Shown: positions 9,294 through 21,489 of the stretch, in pieces
Position numbering within the stretch: position 1 is the stretch's first letter
Layout: every line of letters starts with the position of its first letter
Source: Ramlibacter terrae
GTDB taxonomy: Bacteria > Pseudomonadota > Gammaproteobacteria > Burkholderiales > Burkholderiaceae_C
Direction: 5' to 3'
DNA length: 64,000 nt
NCBI GenBank assembly: GCA_013127575.1
Contig: CP053418.1
Span: forward strand, 1,240,001 to 1,304,000
Notes under the pieces: model-generated
Database searches by the model: none
The model's input: only the letters and a program-made list of their open reading frames with translations
Told to the model about the DNA's origin: nothing
Translations under genes and position numbers: made by a program

Positions 9294-10848
9294 TTGCCGT
9301 TGCAGTTCCCCTTCCACGCCGTGCGCGTTGCCGTGCTCGCCTGTGCGCTCGCGCCGGCCGCGTGGGCGCAAGGCCAGCCCATCGCCCTCGGGCAGGCGGT
9401 GGGGCTCGCGCTGCGGGGCAACGCGTCGCTGCGGATCGCGCGGACGCAGTGGGAAGGCGCGCAGGGCGCGGCGCAAGAGCAGGCGGGAGTGTTCGATCCG
9501 CTGTGGACCACGCAGGGCCGGTGGACCGCTCCCGCACGCCGCTCACGGCTTCCGAGCGGGCCGCGCTGGCGGCCACCGGGGTCGCCGCCGACGAGCGCCG
9601 TTCCGAAACCCGTGGTGTCGAAACCGGGGTGCAGAAACTCTTTGCCAACGGCGTGCAGGCGACCGTCAGCGCCGGCCACGCCAACGTGCGCGACGACCAG
9701 CTCGCCTTCGCGGGCCAGCCGCGCCAGAACCGGGCGTCTTGCGCTTCGAGCTGCGCGTGCCGCTGGCGCGCGGCGCCGGCGATGCGGCGGTCACGCCGTT
9801 GCGCGTGGCCGAAGCCGAAGCGCGCGCGGCAGGCGCCACGCTGGAGCACTCCGCCGCGCGCACGGTGCTGGCCGCTGCGCAGGCCTACTGGAATTACGCC
9901 GGACAGCTGCAGCGCGAAGCGATCACGCTCGCGGGCGAGCGCCGCGGCGCAGCCCTGCTGGAGGAACTGCGCAAGCTGGTCGACGCCGACGAGATTCCGC
10001 GCGCCGACCTGCAGCTCGCGCAGGCGAGCCTGAGCGAGCGCCGCTCCGCGCGCTTCGCCGCGCAGCAGGGCGTGCTGGAAGCGCGCCGCACGCTGGGACG
10101 CGTCCTCGGCCTCGACACGCCGGCGCTGCTGGCGCTGGGCCCTCCGGCCGACGGATTTCCGCAGCCGCCCGCGCGCGAAGGCGATGCACCTTCGCTGCAG
10201 GACGCCGCCGAGGCGACCGCGCGCCGGGCCGACGTGCAGGCGCTGCGCGACCGGCGCGCGGCGGCGCAACTGCGCATCCAGGCGGCGCAGGACGTCGGCC
10301 GGCCGCGGCTCGACCTGGTGCTGGGCGCCACCCGCAATTCGCTCGGCGAAGGCGCCCGTGCCACCGACCTCGGCGCCACCTTCCACCGCGGCGCGCCGCC
10401 GGGCGGCACGGTCGGCGTGCTGTACCAGCGTCCGCTGGGCGCCGACAACACCGCGCAGGGCCTGCTGCGGCAGCAACTCGCGCTGGCCGAGGGGCTGGAC
10501 GCGGAGCTGCGTGAACTGGCCGACAGCATCGAGAGCGCGGTGGTCGCCGCCGAATTCGGCGTGCGCCGCGCCGCCGGCCAGCTGCGCGAAGCCGAGGCCG
10601 CTGTCCGCACCTATGCCGCCGGCGTGGAGAACGAACGCACCAAGCGCCGGCTCGGCATGGCGACGCTGATCGACGTGCTGGCGGTGGAAGACCGCTACAA
10701 CAACGCGCTGCTGGCGGCCGTCCAGGCGCGCGCCGATTTCGCGCTGGCCATCGCGCGCCTGCGCTTCGAGAGCGGCACGCTCGTCGTCGCGCAGCCCGGC
10801 GGCCACGAAGCCCGCGTCGACGCGCTGCTGCATCCCGAAACCGGGTAG
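9294..10848 (+). CDS. TolC-family outer-membrane efflux protein (frameshifted)
   Basis: About 518 residues with a signal peptide (VAVLACALAPAAWAQGQP). The long coiled-coil helices are rich in Ala, Arg and Glu, for example EARAAGATLEHSAARTVLAA and ADLQLAQASLSERRSA; the second repeat ends in LGMATLIDVLAVEDRYNNAL, a TolC-type signature. The protein should form the outer-membrane channel for the exporter encoded next. The start is uncertain: TTG 9294 or TTG 9300. Breaks near 9521 (GGCCGGTGG) and 9731 (AACCGGGC) are both repaired by a T in CCTGG. It sits 6 bp before the HlyD gene. Confidence 0.8.
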
Positions 10849-10854
10849 CCGCCC

Positions 10855-12129
10855 ATGGAAGCCCGGGACATCAAGGCCCGCTTGTTCCGCAAGGTGGCGC
10901 TCGACCGCCTCTCGTCGCCGGAGCAGCTCGACACGCTGGTGCAGGTGGTCGGCGTGCGCAGCTGGATGGCGCTGGCGCCGCTGCTGCTGCTGGTGCTGCT
11001 GGCGCTGGGCTGGGGCATCTTCGGCTCGATCCCGACCAAGGTCACGGGCAAGTTCATCCTGCTGCAGACCGGCGGCCTGCGCGAAGTGACGACCGCCTCG
11101 GGCGGGCGCATCACCGAGCTGCCGCTGAAGGTGGGCGACATGGTGCGCGTGGGCCAGCCGGTGGCCGTGCTGTCGCAGCCGGACCTGACGTCGCGCATCC
11201 GCGCCGTCGAAGATCGCCTCCGCGAGCTGCTGCGGCAGCAGGCCGAGCAGCAGCGGCAGGTCGATCGCAGCCGCGAGCTCGGGCGCTCGCTGGTGCAGCA
11301 GCAACGCTCCGCGCTGGCGGCGCAGGAGCAGGCGGCGCAGGAGCGCATCCGCGTGCTGGGCGAGCGCATCCAGAGCCAGCAGACGCTGTTCGAGCAGGGG
11401 CTGGTCACGCGCCAGGCCTTGCTGCAGTCGCGCAACGAGCTGGTGGCGCAGCAGCAGGCGGTGCAGCAGGTCCGCGGCGAGCTGCAGCAGGTGGCGCTGC
11501 GCGCCGCCGAGGACGAGAAGCGCGCGCTGCAGGAGCTCACGCTGTCCGGCAACCAGGTGAGCGAGGCGCGGCGCGAACTCGAAGGCCTGCAGGCGCGGAT
11601 GCAGGAGGCGAGCCGCATCGTGTCGAGCCACGCCGGCCGCGTGGTGGAGATCAAGGTCGGGCCCGGCAGCCTGGTGGAGCCGGGCAGCGCGCTCGTCACG
11701 CTGGAAACCGGCGACGCCGCCGCCCGCCGCATGGAAGCCGTCATCTACATCCCCGCGGCCGAGGGCAAGAAGGTCACGCCCGGCATGCAGGCGCAGGTGG
11801 TGCCGTCGACGGCGCGGCGCGAGGAATACGGCTTCATGGTGGGCAACGTGCGGTCGGTGTCCGACTATGCGGCGACGCCCGAGTCGATGCTGGGCGTGCT
11901 GCAGAACCGGCAGCTGGTGCAGGAACTCGCCGCCGGCGCTTCGCCGATCGAGGTGCGCGTCGACCTGCAGCCCGCGGCCACGGCGAGCGGCTTCGAATGG
12001 TCGTCGCGCGAAGGCCCGCCCTTCGCAGTGCGCAGCGGCACGCTGGGCACGGCCGAGATCGTGGTGTCGCGCCAGGCGCCGGTCACGCTGGTGATCCCGG
12101 TGCTCAAGAAGTCGCTGGGGCTGGATTGA
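10855..12129 (+). CDS. NHLM-type HlyD periplasmic adaptor (bacteriocin secretion protein)
   Basis: Uninterrupted, 424 residues. The cytoplasmic N-terminus [20 protein letters not shown] is typical of NHLM secretion proteins. One membrane helix follows at about 39-57, then a lipoyl half-motif ([21 protein letters not shown]), a long alpha-helical hairpin at about 110-250 with many Gln/Glu/Arg, and the second lipoyl half ([21 protein letters not shown]). It bridges the ABC transporter and TolC. The stop overlaps the GTG of the peptidase-ABC gene, so translation is coupled. Confidence 0.9.
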   Translation: MEARDIKARLFRKVALDRLSSPEQLDTLVQVVGVRSWMALAPLLLLVLLALGWGIFGSIPTKVTGKFILLQTGGLREVTTASGGRITELPLKVGDMVRVGQPVAVLSQPDLTSRIRAVEDRLRELLRQQAEQQRQVDRSRELGRSLVQQQRSALAAQEQAAQERIRVLGERIQSQQTLFEQGLVTRQALLQSRNELVAQQQAVQQVRGELQQVALRAAEDEKRALQELTLSGNQVSEARRELEGLQARMQEASRIVSSHAGRVVEIKVGPGSLVEPGSALVTLETGDAAARRMEAVIYIPAAEGKKVTPGMQAQVVPSTARREEYGFMVGNVRSVSDYAATPESMLGVLQNRQLVQELAAGASPIEVRVDLQPAATASGFEWSSREGPPFAVRSGTLGTAEIVVSRQAPVTLVIPVLKKSLGLD

Positions 12130-12130
12130 G

Positions 12131-14326
12131 GTGACGGCCCCGGCTGCCGCTTCCGCGCCCAGGCCGCCGCCGATGCGGCGCGTGCGCACGCCCACGGTCC
12201 TGCAGATGGAGGCCGTGGAGTGCGGCGCCGCCGCGCTCGCGATGGTGCTGGGGCACCACGGCCGCTGGGTGTCGCTGGAGGAGTTGCGCATCTCTTGCGG
12301 CGTGTCGCGCGACGGCGCCAAGGCGTCCAACCTGCTGCGCGCCGCGCGGACCTACGGCCGGCCGCCAAGGGCTACCGCAAGGAACCCGCGGCGCTGCGCA
12401 ACATGCCGCTGCCGCTGATCGTGTTCTGGAACTTCAACCACTTCCCGGTGGTGGAAGGCTTCAGCGAAGGCCGCGTGTGGCTCAACGACCCGGCCAGCGG
12501 CCGCCGCTGGGTGAGCGACGAGGAGTTCGACCAGTCGTTCACCGGCGTGGCGCTCGGCCTCGAGAAAGGCCCCGACTTCCAGCGCGGCGGCGAGCGCCCC
12601 AGCGTGTTGCGCTCGCTGGCGCGGCGCTTCCGCGGCAACAACCAGGCGCTGGCCTTCCTCGTCGTCTGCGGGCTCGCGCTGGTGGTGCCGGGCCTGGTGC
12701 TGCCGGTCTTGCGCGCCTGTTCGTCGACGAGATCCTGGTGGCGCAGCGCGAGAGCTGGCTGGTGCCCCTGCTGGTCGGCATGACGGTGACGGGCGTGCTG
12801 CGCGCGGCGCTGCGGGCCGTCGAGCAGCACTACCTGCTGCGGCTCGAAACCAAGATGGCGCTGGCGACTTCGGCGCAGTTCTTCTGGCACGTGCTGCGCT
12901 TGCCGGTGGAGTTCTACACGCAGCGGTCGGCCGGCGACATCGGCAACCGCGTCGACATCGCCGACCGCATCGCGCACATCCTCGGCAGCGACCTCGCGGC
13001 CACGCTGCTGGCCGTGGCCACGTCGCTGTTCTTCGGGCTGCTGATGTTCGCGTACGACCCCGCGCTGGCGCTGATCGCGGTGGTGGCGGTGGCGAGCAGC
13101 CCGGGCGCGATGCAGTGGTCGGCGCGGCACAACCGGCAGGCCAACCGGGAGCTGGCCAAGGACGCGGGCCGCCTGATGGGCGCGTCGACGCACGGCCTGA
13201 CGGTGATGGAGACCATCAAGTCGGCCGGCGCCGAGGCGGGCTTCTTCTCGCGCTGGGCGGGCTACCAGGCGCGTTACCTGCAGTCGCAGCAGGCGGTGGG
13301 CCGGCGCGCGATGCTGCTGTCGCAGCTTCCGCTGGTGCTGGTCGCCGTGGCCAATGCGCTGATCCTCGGGCTGGGCGCGCTGCGGGTCATGGACGGCGTC
13401 ATGACCATGGGCACGCTGGTCGCTTTCCAGACGCTGGTGGCCAGCTTCATGACGCCGGCGCGGCAGCTGGTGGACATCACCGCGCGCGTGCAGCAGGCGC
13501 AGGGCGACGTCGACCGGCTCGACGACGTGATGCGCTATCCGCTCGATCCGGTGCTGGCGGCCACCGCCGGCGACGCGCCGCCGCGCATGGAGAAGCTGGC
13601 CGGCCGCATCGAGTTTCGCAACGTGACCTTCGGCTACAGCCGCGCCGAAGCGCCGCTGCTGGAAAGCTTCGACCTGACGCTGGAGCCCGGCGAACGCATC
13701 GCACTGGTCGGGCCTTCGGGCTGCGGCAAGTCCACGGTGTCGCGCCTGCTGATGGGGCTGTACGCGCCGTGGTCCGGCGAGATCCTGTTCGACGGCCGGC
13801 CGCGCCGTGCCTACGACCGCTTCGCGCTCGTCAATTCGATCGGCCTCGTGGACCAGGACATCGTGCTGTTTTCCGGCACCGTGCGCGACAACATCACGAT
13901 GTGGGACGCCACCATCGCCGACCACGACGTGGTGCGCGCCGCGCAGGACGCCTGCATCCACGACGCGATCCTGGGCCGGCGCGGCGGCTACGACGCGGCG
14001 ATCGAGGAGGGCGGCCGCAACTTCTCCGGCGGGCAGCGCCAGCGCATCGAGATCGCGCGCGCCCCGGTCAACAACCCGCGCATCCACGGTGCTCGACGAA
14101 GCCACCAGCGCGCTGGATGCATCGACCGAACAGCAGGTGGCCGACAACCTGCGCCGGCGCGGCTGCACCTGCCTGATCGTCGCGCACCGGCTGTCGACCG
14201 TGCGCGACGCCGACCGCATCCTCGGTGCTCGAACGCGGCCGCGTCGTGCAGCAGGGCCGGCATGCCGAGCTGGCCGCTGCCATCGGCAGCCCGTACCACC
14301 GGCTGGTGGCGACGGAGGGCGAATGA
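12131..14326 (+). CDS. NHLM bacteriocin ABC exporter 1: C39 peptidase, permease and ATPase (frameshifted)
   Basis: About 732 residues. The N-terminal C39 peptidase has its catalytic Cys near 31 ([16 protein letters not shown]), the His in FNHFPVVEG and the Asp in WLNDPASG. It should cut leaders after Gly-Gly. Membrane helices fill about 175-450. The ATPase follows: Walker [10 protein letters not shown] near 527, Q-loop [15 protein letters not shown], signature NFSGGQRQR near 630, [10 protein letters not shown] and VAHRLST. Breaks lie near 12362, 12715, 14093 and 14222; the last two are CATCCTGGTGCTC misread as CCACGG and CCTCGG. It overlaps ABC exporter 2 by four bases. Confidence 0.88.
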
Positions 14327-17245
14327 GCGCCGACGGCGACGCCTTGCTCGCCCGGAGGAGCCGATGCGCCTGGCGGGCGACGAGCGCCTGTGGCGCGTGG
14401 AGGCCGGCACGGTCGACGTGTTCGCCGCGCCCGCGCGCGACGGGCAGCCGGTCGGCGCCCGCGAGCACCTCTACCGGGCCGCTGCGGGCGACGTCTTCTC
14501 CGGCCTCGCGCAGGACGAGCTCGGCACGGACTGGCAACTGCTGGCGGTGCCCGGCACGGGCACGCGTCTGCGCGCGCTCGACGCCGGAGCGTTGCACCGT
14601 CCCCCGCCGGGCGACGAAGGCGTGCAGGCCATCGCGCGCTGGGTTCGCATGCTGGGCGCGGCGCTGCGGGGCGCACTGCCGCCGCGCGACGCGCTGCCGC
14701 TGGCCGCCGGCATGGCGGCCACGCTGGCGGCGGGCCGCGGCGCGGTCGCGGCGCAGGGCTTGGTGTTCGTGCGCGTCGCCAGCGGTGCCGCGCAGTTCAT
14801 GGGGCAGCCGCAGGCGACGCTCACCGCGGCCGATCCGCCGCTGCCGCTGGCCGACCCCGGCTGGCTCGCGGGCGGCGAAGGCGCTGAGTTGCAGGTGCTG
14901 CCGGTCGAAGACGCGCTCGCCGCCGACGGCCTCGGTGCGGGACTGCGCCGCTACCACGCGCTGGTGCTGCGGCACGCGCTGCACCGCTTCGAAGGCACCG
15001 CGCAGGCCGAGGCCGAGCGCATGCAGCGCAAGGCGCGCAACGCCGGCGAACACCGGTCGGCGGCCTCACCTCGTTCGCGCGCACCTTGCGCGGCGACGAG
15101 GCGGCGGGACTTCGGTGCGCTGGCGCAGGACCCGCTGCTCGCCAGCTGCCAGCTGGTGGGTGCGCGCATCGGCGTCGACTTCGCCGCGGCCCCGCCGAGT
15201 GGCGTGCGGCATGCCGACCCGGTGGAAGAGATCGCGACCGCATCGCGCGTGCGCAGCCGGCAGGTGGCGTTGCGCGGCGCGTGGTGGCGCAGCGATGCCG
15301 GGCCGCTGCTCGGACGGCTGCAGGACGGCAAGCAGCCGGTGGCGCTGCTCTGGGACGGCGCCCGCTACCAGCTGCACGATCCGGTCGCGCGCACCGTCCG
15401 GGCCATCGACGAAGCGGTGGCGGCGGCGCTGCAGCCCTTCGCCCACACCTTCTTCGTGGCGCTGCCGGAGCGGCCGCTGGGCTGGCGGGACCTCGGCGGC
15501 TTCGCCTTGCGCCGCGGCACCCGGGATGTCCGCCGCGTGCTCGGTCTGAGCGCGCTCGTCGCGCTGCTCGGGCTGCTGCTGCCGGTCGCCACCGCCCACG
15601 TGTTCGATGCGCTCATTCCCGCCGCCGACCGCGGCGGCGTCGCGCAAGTCACCGCGGTGCTGGTGGCCGTGGCGCTGGCCGCCGCGATGTTCTCGCTGGC
15701 CCGCGGGCTCACGCTGCTGTTGCGGCTCGAGAACCGCGCCGACGCCGGCCTGCAGGCGGCGCTGTGGGACCGGGTGCTCAAGCTCCCCGCGACCTTCTTC
15801 CGCCGCTACGGCTCGGGCGACCTCGCCGAGCGGCTGGGCGCCATCGCCGCCATGCGGCAGGTGCTGTCGGGCACGACGCTCGCGGCGTTGCTGGGCGCCG
15901 CGTTCTCGCTGGGCGGCGTCGTGCTGCTGCTGTACTACGACGTCCGTCTGGGGGCGACCGCGCTGGCGCTGATCGCCTGCGTCGGGCTGCTGTCGTTCCT
16001 GCTCGGCCTGCGCAAGCTGCGCTACGACCGGCAGGTCACCGCCGCGTCGGGGCGGCTCTCCGGGCTGGTGCTCGAATACCTGCGCGGCGTGACCAAGCTG
16101 CGCGTGACCGGCGCCGAGGCGCGCGCCTTCGCCAACTGGGCCGGCGAGTTCGCGCGCATGCGCCGCATGGCGTTCGCCAGCGGCCGCATCGGCAACCTCA
16201 ACGAGGTGCTGCTGGCCCTGTGCGAAGTGCTGGTGCAGGTGGCGCTGTTCGCGCTGGCCGCGTGGCTGCTGAAGGAGGCGGTGACCGCGCAGGCCGTCGC
16301 CACCGCCACCGGCGCCGCGGCCCGGGGCACGGCCGGCGCGCCGCCGCTGACCACCGGCCAGTTCATCGCCTTCCCGGCGGCGTTCGCGCAGGTCATGGGC
16401 GGCGTGCTGGGCCTGTCGGCGATCGCGCTGTCGGTGCTGGGGCTGGTGCCCTTGTACGAGCGCTTGCAGCCCCTGCTGCAGGCCGAACCCGAATCCGGCG
16501 CGGGCAAGTCGCACCCCGGCGAGCTGCAGGGACGCATCGACGTCGTGAACCTCGGCTTCGGCTACGACGCCGATGGGCCGCCGGTGCTGGAGGGCGTGTC
16601 GTTCTCGGCCAGGCCGGGCGATTTCATCGCGGTGGTCGGGCCCAGCGGCTCCGGCAAATCGACGCTGCTGCGCTGCCTGCTCGGCTTCGAGCAGCCGCAG
16701 GCCGGCGGGGTGCTGTACGACGACCAGAACCTGGCCGACCTCGATGCCGGCGCGGTGCGGCGCCAGTTCGGCGTCGTGCTGCAGCACAGCCAGCTGATGC
16801 CGGGCGACCTCTTCACCAACATCGTCGGCACCACGCAGCTGGGGCTGGACGCGGCGTGGGAAGCGGCGCGCGCCTGCGGGCTCGAGGAAGACATCCAGGC
16901 CATGCCGATGGGCATGCACACGGTGCTGTCGGAGGGCGGCACCACGCTGTCGGGCGGGCAGCGCCAGCGGCTGCTGGTCGCGCGCGCCGTCGTGCAGCGG
17001 CCGCGCATCCTGCTGTTCGACGAGGCCACCAGCGCGCTGGACAACCGCACGCAGGACGTCGTCACGCGCAGCCTCTCGGAACTGCGGGCGACGCGCATCG
17101 TGATCGCGCACCGCCTCTCCACGGTGATGAACGCCGACCGCATCCTGGTGATGGACCGCGGCCGCATCGTGCAGGGCGGCACCTACCAGAGCTGGTGGCG
17201 CAGCCCGGCCTGTTCCGGGAACTCGCGCGGGGCCAGCTGGCGTGA
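14323..17245 (+). CDS. NHLM bacteriocin ABC exporter 2: permease and ATPase without peptidase (frameshifted)
   Basis: About 975 residues. The first 300 include an effector-like region ([20 protein letters not shown], then [17 protein letters not shown]) related to the cyclic-nucleotide fold. A C39-like domain without catalytic Cys follows ([20 protein letters not shown]), then six or so membrane helices at about 400-700. The ATPase has Walker [10 protein letters not shown] near 772, Q-loop [16 protein letters not shown], signature LSGGQRQRL near 876 and DEATSALD. This order is diagnostic for the second NHLM subunit, which pairs with ABC 1. Breaks: 14350, 15053, about 15110 and 17190 (CCAG for CCAGG). 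Confidence 0.88.
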
Positions 17246-20200
17246 GCCTCGCGGGCCTGCTGCGGCGCCGGGGCCTGCCGCTGCGCAGCGTGCGCGTGCC
17301 CACGCGGCTGCAGTTCCAGGAAACCGAATGCGGCATCGCCGCGCTGGCCATGGTGCTGGCGCACCACGGGCGGCCCGTCCCGCTGCACGCGCTGCGCACC
17401 GTCACGGGCGTGTCGCGCGACTGCGTCAACGCGGCCGACCTCGCGAAGGCGGCGCGCCACTACGGCATGAGCTGCCGCTCCTACAGCCGCGAGCCCGGGC
17501 AGCTGGAAGACCTGCCGCTGCCCTTGCTGGTGCACCTGCGCTTCATCCACTTCGGCGTGGTCGAGGGTTTCACGCGCGACGAGGTGCTGCTGAACGATCC
17601 GCTGTGCGGCCCCATCCGCATGCCGCGCGCGGTGTTCGACGAGGCGTTCACCGGCGTGGTGCTGGTGGTGCAGCCGCAGGAGGGCGCCGAAGCGGCCCTC
17701 GTGCCCGCCGCGGCGCCCGCCGGCCTGCTGCAAGGCGCGGACCGCCGGCGGGCGGCGTTCACCATCGGATGCGGCGGCGCGGCGGCCGTGCTGCTCGCCG
17801 CCGCCGCCGCATCGTTGCGCGGTCCTTCGGCGTTGGCATGGCTGCTGCCGGCGCTCGCGGCCATCGCCCTGCTGGCCGTGCAGCACACGGGCGGCGATGC
17901 GCTGGCCGCCGGCATCGCACGCACGCGCCGCCGGCGGCTGGTCGAGCACCTCGCGTCCGCGCCGGCGGCCTTCCACGCGCAGCGCCTGCCGGCGCGGCTC
18001 GCCGGCGCCTTGCTGGCGTGTGAGGAAGCCGGCGCGCTCGCTGCGCACCGCATCGTGCATGAAGCACCGGCGTGCGCGCTCGCTGCCGCCGCACTGGCCG
18101 GGCTCGCCACCGTCGACGTTGCGGCGGCCGCCCTGGTGCGCCGGCGTGCTCGCGGTGGCCGGCACGGCGGTGCTCGCGCTGTGGCGTTTGGGCGGCGACG
18201 CGCGCCATGGATCGGCGGCCCGCGCCTGCACCGGCGCCGCCGATGCCGTCGACCGAAGCCATGGAGCGGCAGCAGTTCGCGGGCGGCGCGCACGCGGTGC
18301 TGTTGTCCACGGCCTCGGCGCTCGCCGCGGGCCATGCGCAGCGCGTGGCCTCCAGCCATTTCGAGGCGCGCCTGCGTGCCGTGGCCGCCGGCGCCGGCGT
18401 GCTGGCGCTCGGTGGCGTGGCCTTGCTGCTGGCCGCGACCCCGGCGCGCCTGCCGGCCGGCATCGCGCTCGCGGTGCTGGCGATGCTGCCCGTGCGCGGC
18501 CTCGTCCGCGCGCTCTTCATCCGCGCTCGGCTGCGGCAGGTGACGGCGCCGATGGACGACATCCTGGCGACGCCGCTGTCGGCAGCAATGGAGACGCCGG
18601 AGCCGCCGGCTGCGGAGCCCGGCTGGGTGCTGCAGGCGCGCGGCCTCACCTTCGGCTTCAACCCCACGCGCGCGCCGCAGGTGTGCGATGCCGATCTCGA
18701 CCTGCGGCCTGGCGAGCAACTGGGCTTGACCGGGCCTTCGGGCGGCGGCAAGTCGACGCTGGCGGCGCTGCTCGCGGGCCTGCACGCGCCCCGGCGCGGC
18801 ACGCTGGCGCTGGCCCGGCGCGCCGACGGTGCGCCGGTGCGCGTGGGCTGGGTCCACCGCGCCGACTTCTTCATCGCCGGCACCGTCCGCGAGAACCTGT
18901 GCTTGTGGGCCGACGTCGACGCGGGCGCGCTCGAACGCGCCGTGCACGACGCGTGTCTCGACGACGTGCTTGCCGCCCGTCCCGGGGGCCTGGACGCGCC
19001 GGTGCAATTGCACGGACGCAATTTCAGCGGCGGCCAGCGCCAGCGCATGGAGATCGCGCGCGCCTTGCTGCGGGATCCCGCCGTGCTGGTGCTCGATGAA
19101 GCGGTGGACGGGCTCGACGCCGTGCTGGAGGCGCGCCTGCGCGGGCGGCTGCGCACCCGCGGATGCGCACTGGTGATCGTGAGCCACCGCGCCGGCACGC
19201 TGGCCGCATGCGATCGCGTGCTGCGCGTCGCCGGCGGCCGCATCGAGGCGCACGCGCCCGCCCTCTCCGCCAGGCGAGCGAAGGGACGCCGTCGGCCAGC
19301 GTCCCCGCGGGCCCGCCGGCCGTCGACGTGGCCGCGGTGCGGCAGCCGGCCGATGGAATGGCCGACGTCGCGTTGCAGCAGTGCTGGCGCGCATCGCCGA
19401 CTGGCTCGGCGCCGCGCACGAGCCGGTCGAACTCCTCGGCCCGGACATGCTGCCGCACGCGATCGAGCGGGCTGCCGCTTCGCACGGCCTGGTCGCGCGC
19501 CGCGTGCGCGTGGTCGATCCGACGCAGTGGCGGCGGCAGGCCCTGCCGCTGCTGGCGTTCCACGGTGACGATTTCTCGCCCGTGCTGCTGCTTCCGGGTG
19601 AACCGCCGCCGCCCGGGCTGGTGCCGGATGCCCGGACCTTCATGGCGGCCCCGCCGCCCGCCCGCACCGCCGCCGATTTGCTGCGCGCCAGTTTCCGCCG
19701 GCACGCGGGCGACTGGCGCTGTGGGGCGCGTGCACGGCGCTCGCGACAGGCGTTGCGCTGGCATTGCCGGCGTGGCTCGCCGCGCCACCCGCAGCGGCGG
19801 GATTCGCGGCATGGGCCGGCCTGCTGATGCTTGCAGCCGGCACGGGCCTGGCGGAGCAGTTGCGTCACCTTGCCGGCCAGCGGGCGGCGGTCGGCATCGA
19901 GCGCGAAGCGCTGATGGCGCAAGCGGCCCGCCAGGCGCGGCTGCGCATCGCCGTGCTGCGCGCGGTCGGTGCGGCCGAAGCGGGCCGCAGGCTGCATGGC
20001 CTGCGCGAGCTCCTGCGCCGTTTGCGCGGTGCGCCGCTGCGAGCCGCGCAGGATGCCTGCCTGGCCGTGGCGGGGCTGGGGATGATCGCGTGGATGGTTC
20101 CCGCGCTCGCCTTGCCGGCGCTCGCCGCGCTGCTGGGCACCGTGCTGCTCGCGCTGTGCCTCACGCGTGGCGACCGCGCCCGGGAGGCCCGCGGCCTGCG

Positions 20201-21316
20201 CAACGCACAGGCGAGCGCGTCCCTGCTGCAGGCCTTGATGGCGGGTCTGGAGCGCCTGCGTGCACTCGGCGCCGACGGCCGCGCGCTGCGGCACTGGCAG
20301 GCCTGGCACGAAGGCCATGCCGGCGCGGGCGGCCTGGTGCGCGAAGGCAGGATCTCCGCCATCGCCGCGGCCATGCCGGCGCTGGCGGTCGTGGCCGGTG
20401 GCGCGGCGCTCGCCACCGGCGCAGCGCCGTGGCGTGCCGCCGCGCTCGTCGTCATCGCGGCCGCCTGGCTCCCTGCGTGCGCGCGGTTGGCCGCCGGCGT
20501 GGCGAGCGTGGCCGGCCTGCGCGGCCTGCTGCGCGCGGCCCGGGCGTGCTGGCGCATCCCCGTGGACGTGCCGGCGCAACTGCCCGCGCACGCGCCGGCG
20601 CTGGCGGCGCAAGGCGTGCGCTACTGCTGGCCCGGCAGCGCGGCGCCCACGCTGCACGACGTGTCGTGCGCGATCGCCGCGGGCGAGCACGTGGCGATCA
20701 CCGGCCCGTCCGGCAGCGGCAAGTCGACGCTGCTGCGCCTGCTGCTCGGGTTGGACCCGCCCGAGGCCGGCACCGTCCGGGTCGACGGCGCCGCACCGGA
20801 CGGCGCGGGCTGGGCTGCCCTGCGCGCGGCCACCGCGCTGGTCACGCAAGGCGAGCGGCTCGACTTCTCGGCAACGCTGCGGGCGCACTGGCCGGCTTCG
20901 CGGAACTGTCGGTGAGCGAGGTCTGGGCGGCCGTCGAAGAGGTGGGCATGGCCGAGGCGATCCACGCGATGCCGATGGGACTGCAGACGCTGTCCGACGG
21001 CGCGCGCCTTTCCGGCGGCCGGGAGCAGCTGCTGCTGATCGCGCGCGCGCTGCTGCAGCGGCCGCGGCTGCTGGTACTGGACGAAGCAACGAACGCCATT
21101 CCCGACGCGGCGCAGGCGCGGCTGCTCGCCAGGCTGCGCACGCGCGGCATCACCTGCATCCCGGTCACGCACCGCGCCTCGGCGCTGCAGGCGATGGACC
21201 GGGTGCTGGTGCTGGACGGGGGCCGCCTCGCCTGGTCGGGCACGCCGGCGGCATTGCGCACGCATGCGGAGCTCGACACGCTCTGGCGCGGCGAGCAGCA
21301 GGAGGGCCACCTGTGA
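17242..21316 (+). CDS. Divergent second NHLM exporter: C39 peptidase-ABC and ABC halves apparently fused (frameshifted)
   Basis: Starts GTG 17242, overlapping the previous stop. The first half (to about 19260) has a C39 peptidase with Cys near 30 (ETECGIAALAMVLAHHG), His in FIHFGVVEG and Asp in LLNDPLCGP. An Ala-rich membrane region follows, then an ATPase with GPSGGGKST, signature [10 protein letters not shown] and Walker B VLVLDEAVDGLD; the Q-loop Gln is replaced (VGWVHRADFF). The second half has a degenerate lead domain, membrane helices, [19 protein letters not shown] and LDEATNAIPD. No stop codon occurs in any forward frame from 19201 to 19565, so the halves read as one chain of about 1,358 residues. 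Frame breaks include about 18140, 18215, 19275, 19382 and 20892. Confidence 0.7.
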
Positions 21317-21488
21317 AGCCGGATCCTTCGGCGCCGCCGCGCGTCGGCATCTTCCGCCGCGTGGCGGTGCTGCGCTACTCGCAGCCGCTGCTGCCCGACA
21401 CGTCTGGCTCAGGCCGCGCGTGCGGGCGGCGTCGGTGGTGTTGGCGCTGGTGCTGTCGCTGGCCGGCTGGGCCTTGCTGCTGGCCTGA
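21313..21488 (+). CDS. Short HlyD-N-terminus-like membrane protein, 58 residues (frameshifted)
   Basis: GTG 21313 overlaps the preceding TGA. The N-terminus (GIFRRVAVLRYSQPLLPDT) resembles the start of HlyD adaptors, including the one at 10855 ([19 protein letters not shown]). One membrane helix follows (AASVVLALVLSLAGWALLLA) and then a stop. One base is missing near 21402. I read it as a truncated adaptor left from a second exporter set, or a small membrane partner. It ends against the convergent GNAT gene. Confidence 0.55.
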
Positions 21489-21489
21489 A

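Noticed and set aside
9160..12330. A 1,056-codon open frame on the minus strand opposite TolC and HlyD
   Set aside because: Low-complexity Arg/His/Ala/Leu product with no domain. It is an antisense shadow of high-GC coding DNA; the plus-strand genes have clear families.
12477..18023. A 1,848-codon open frame on the plus strand
   Set aside because: It strings together pieces of three ABC genes plus out-of-frame Arg/Ala-rich stretches. Domain order and overlapping start/stop codons at 14323 and 17242 show separate genes.
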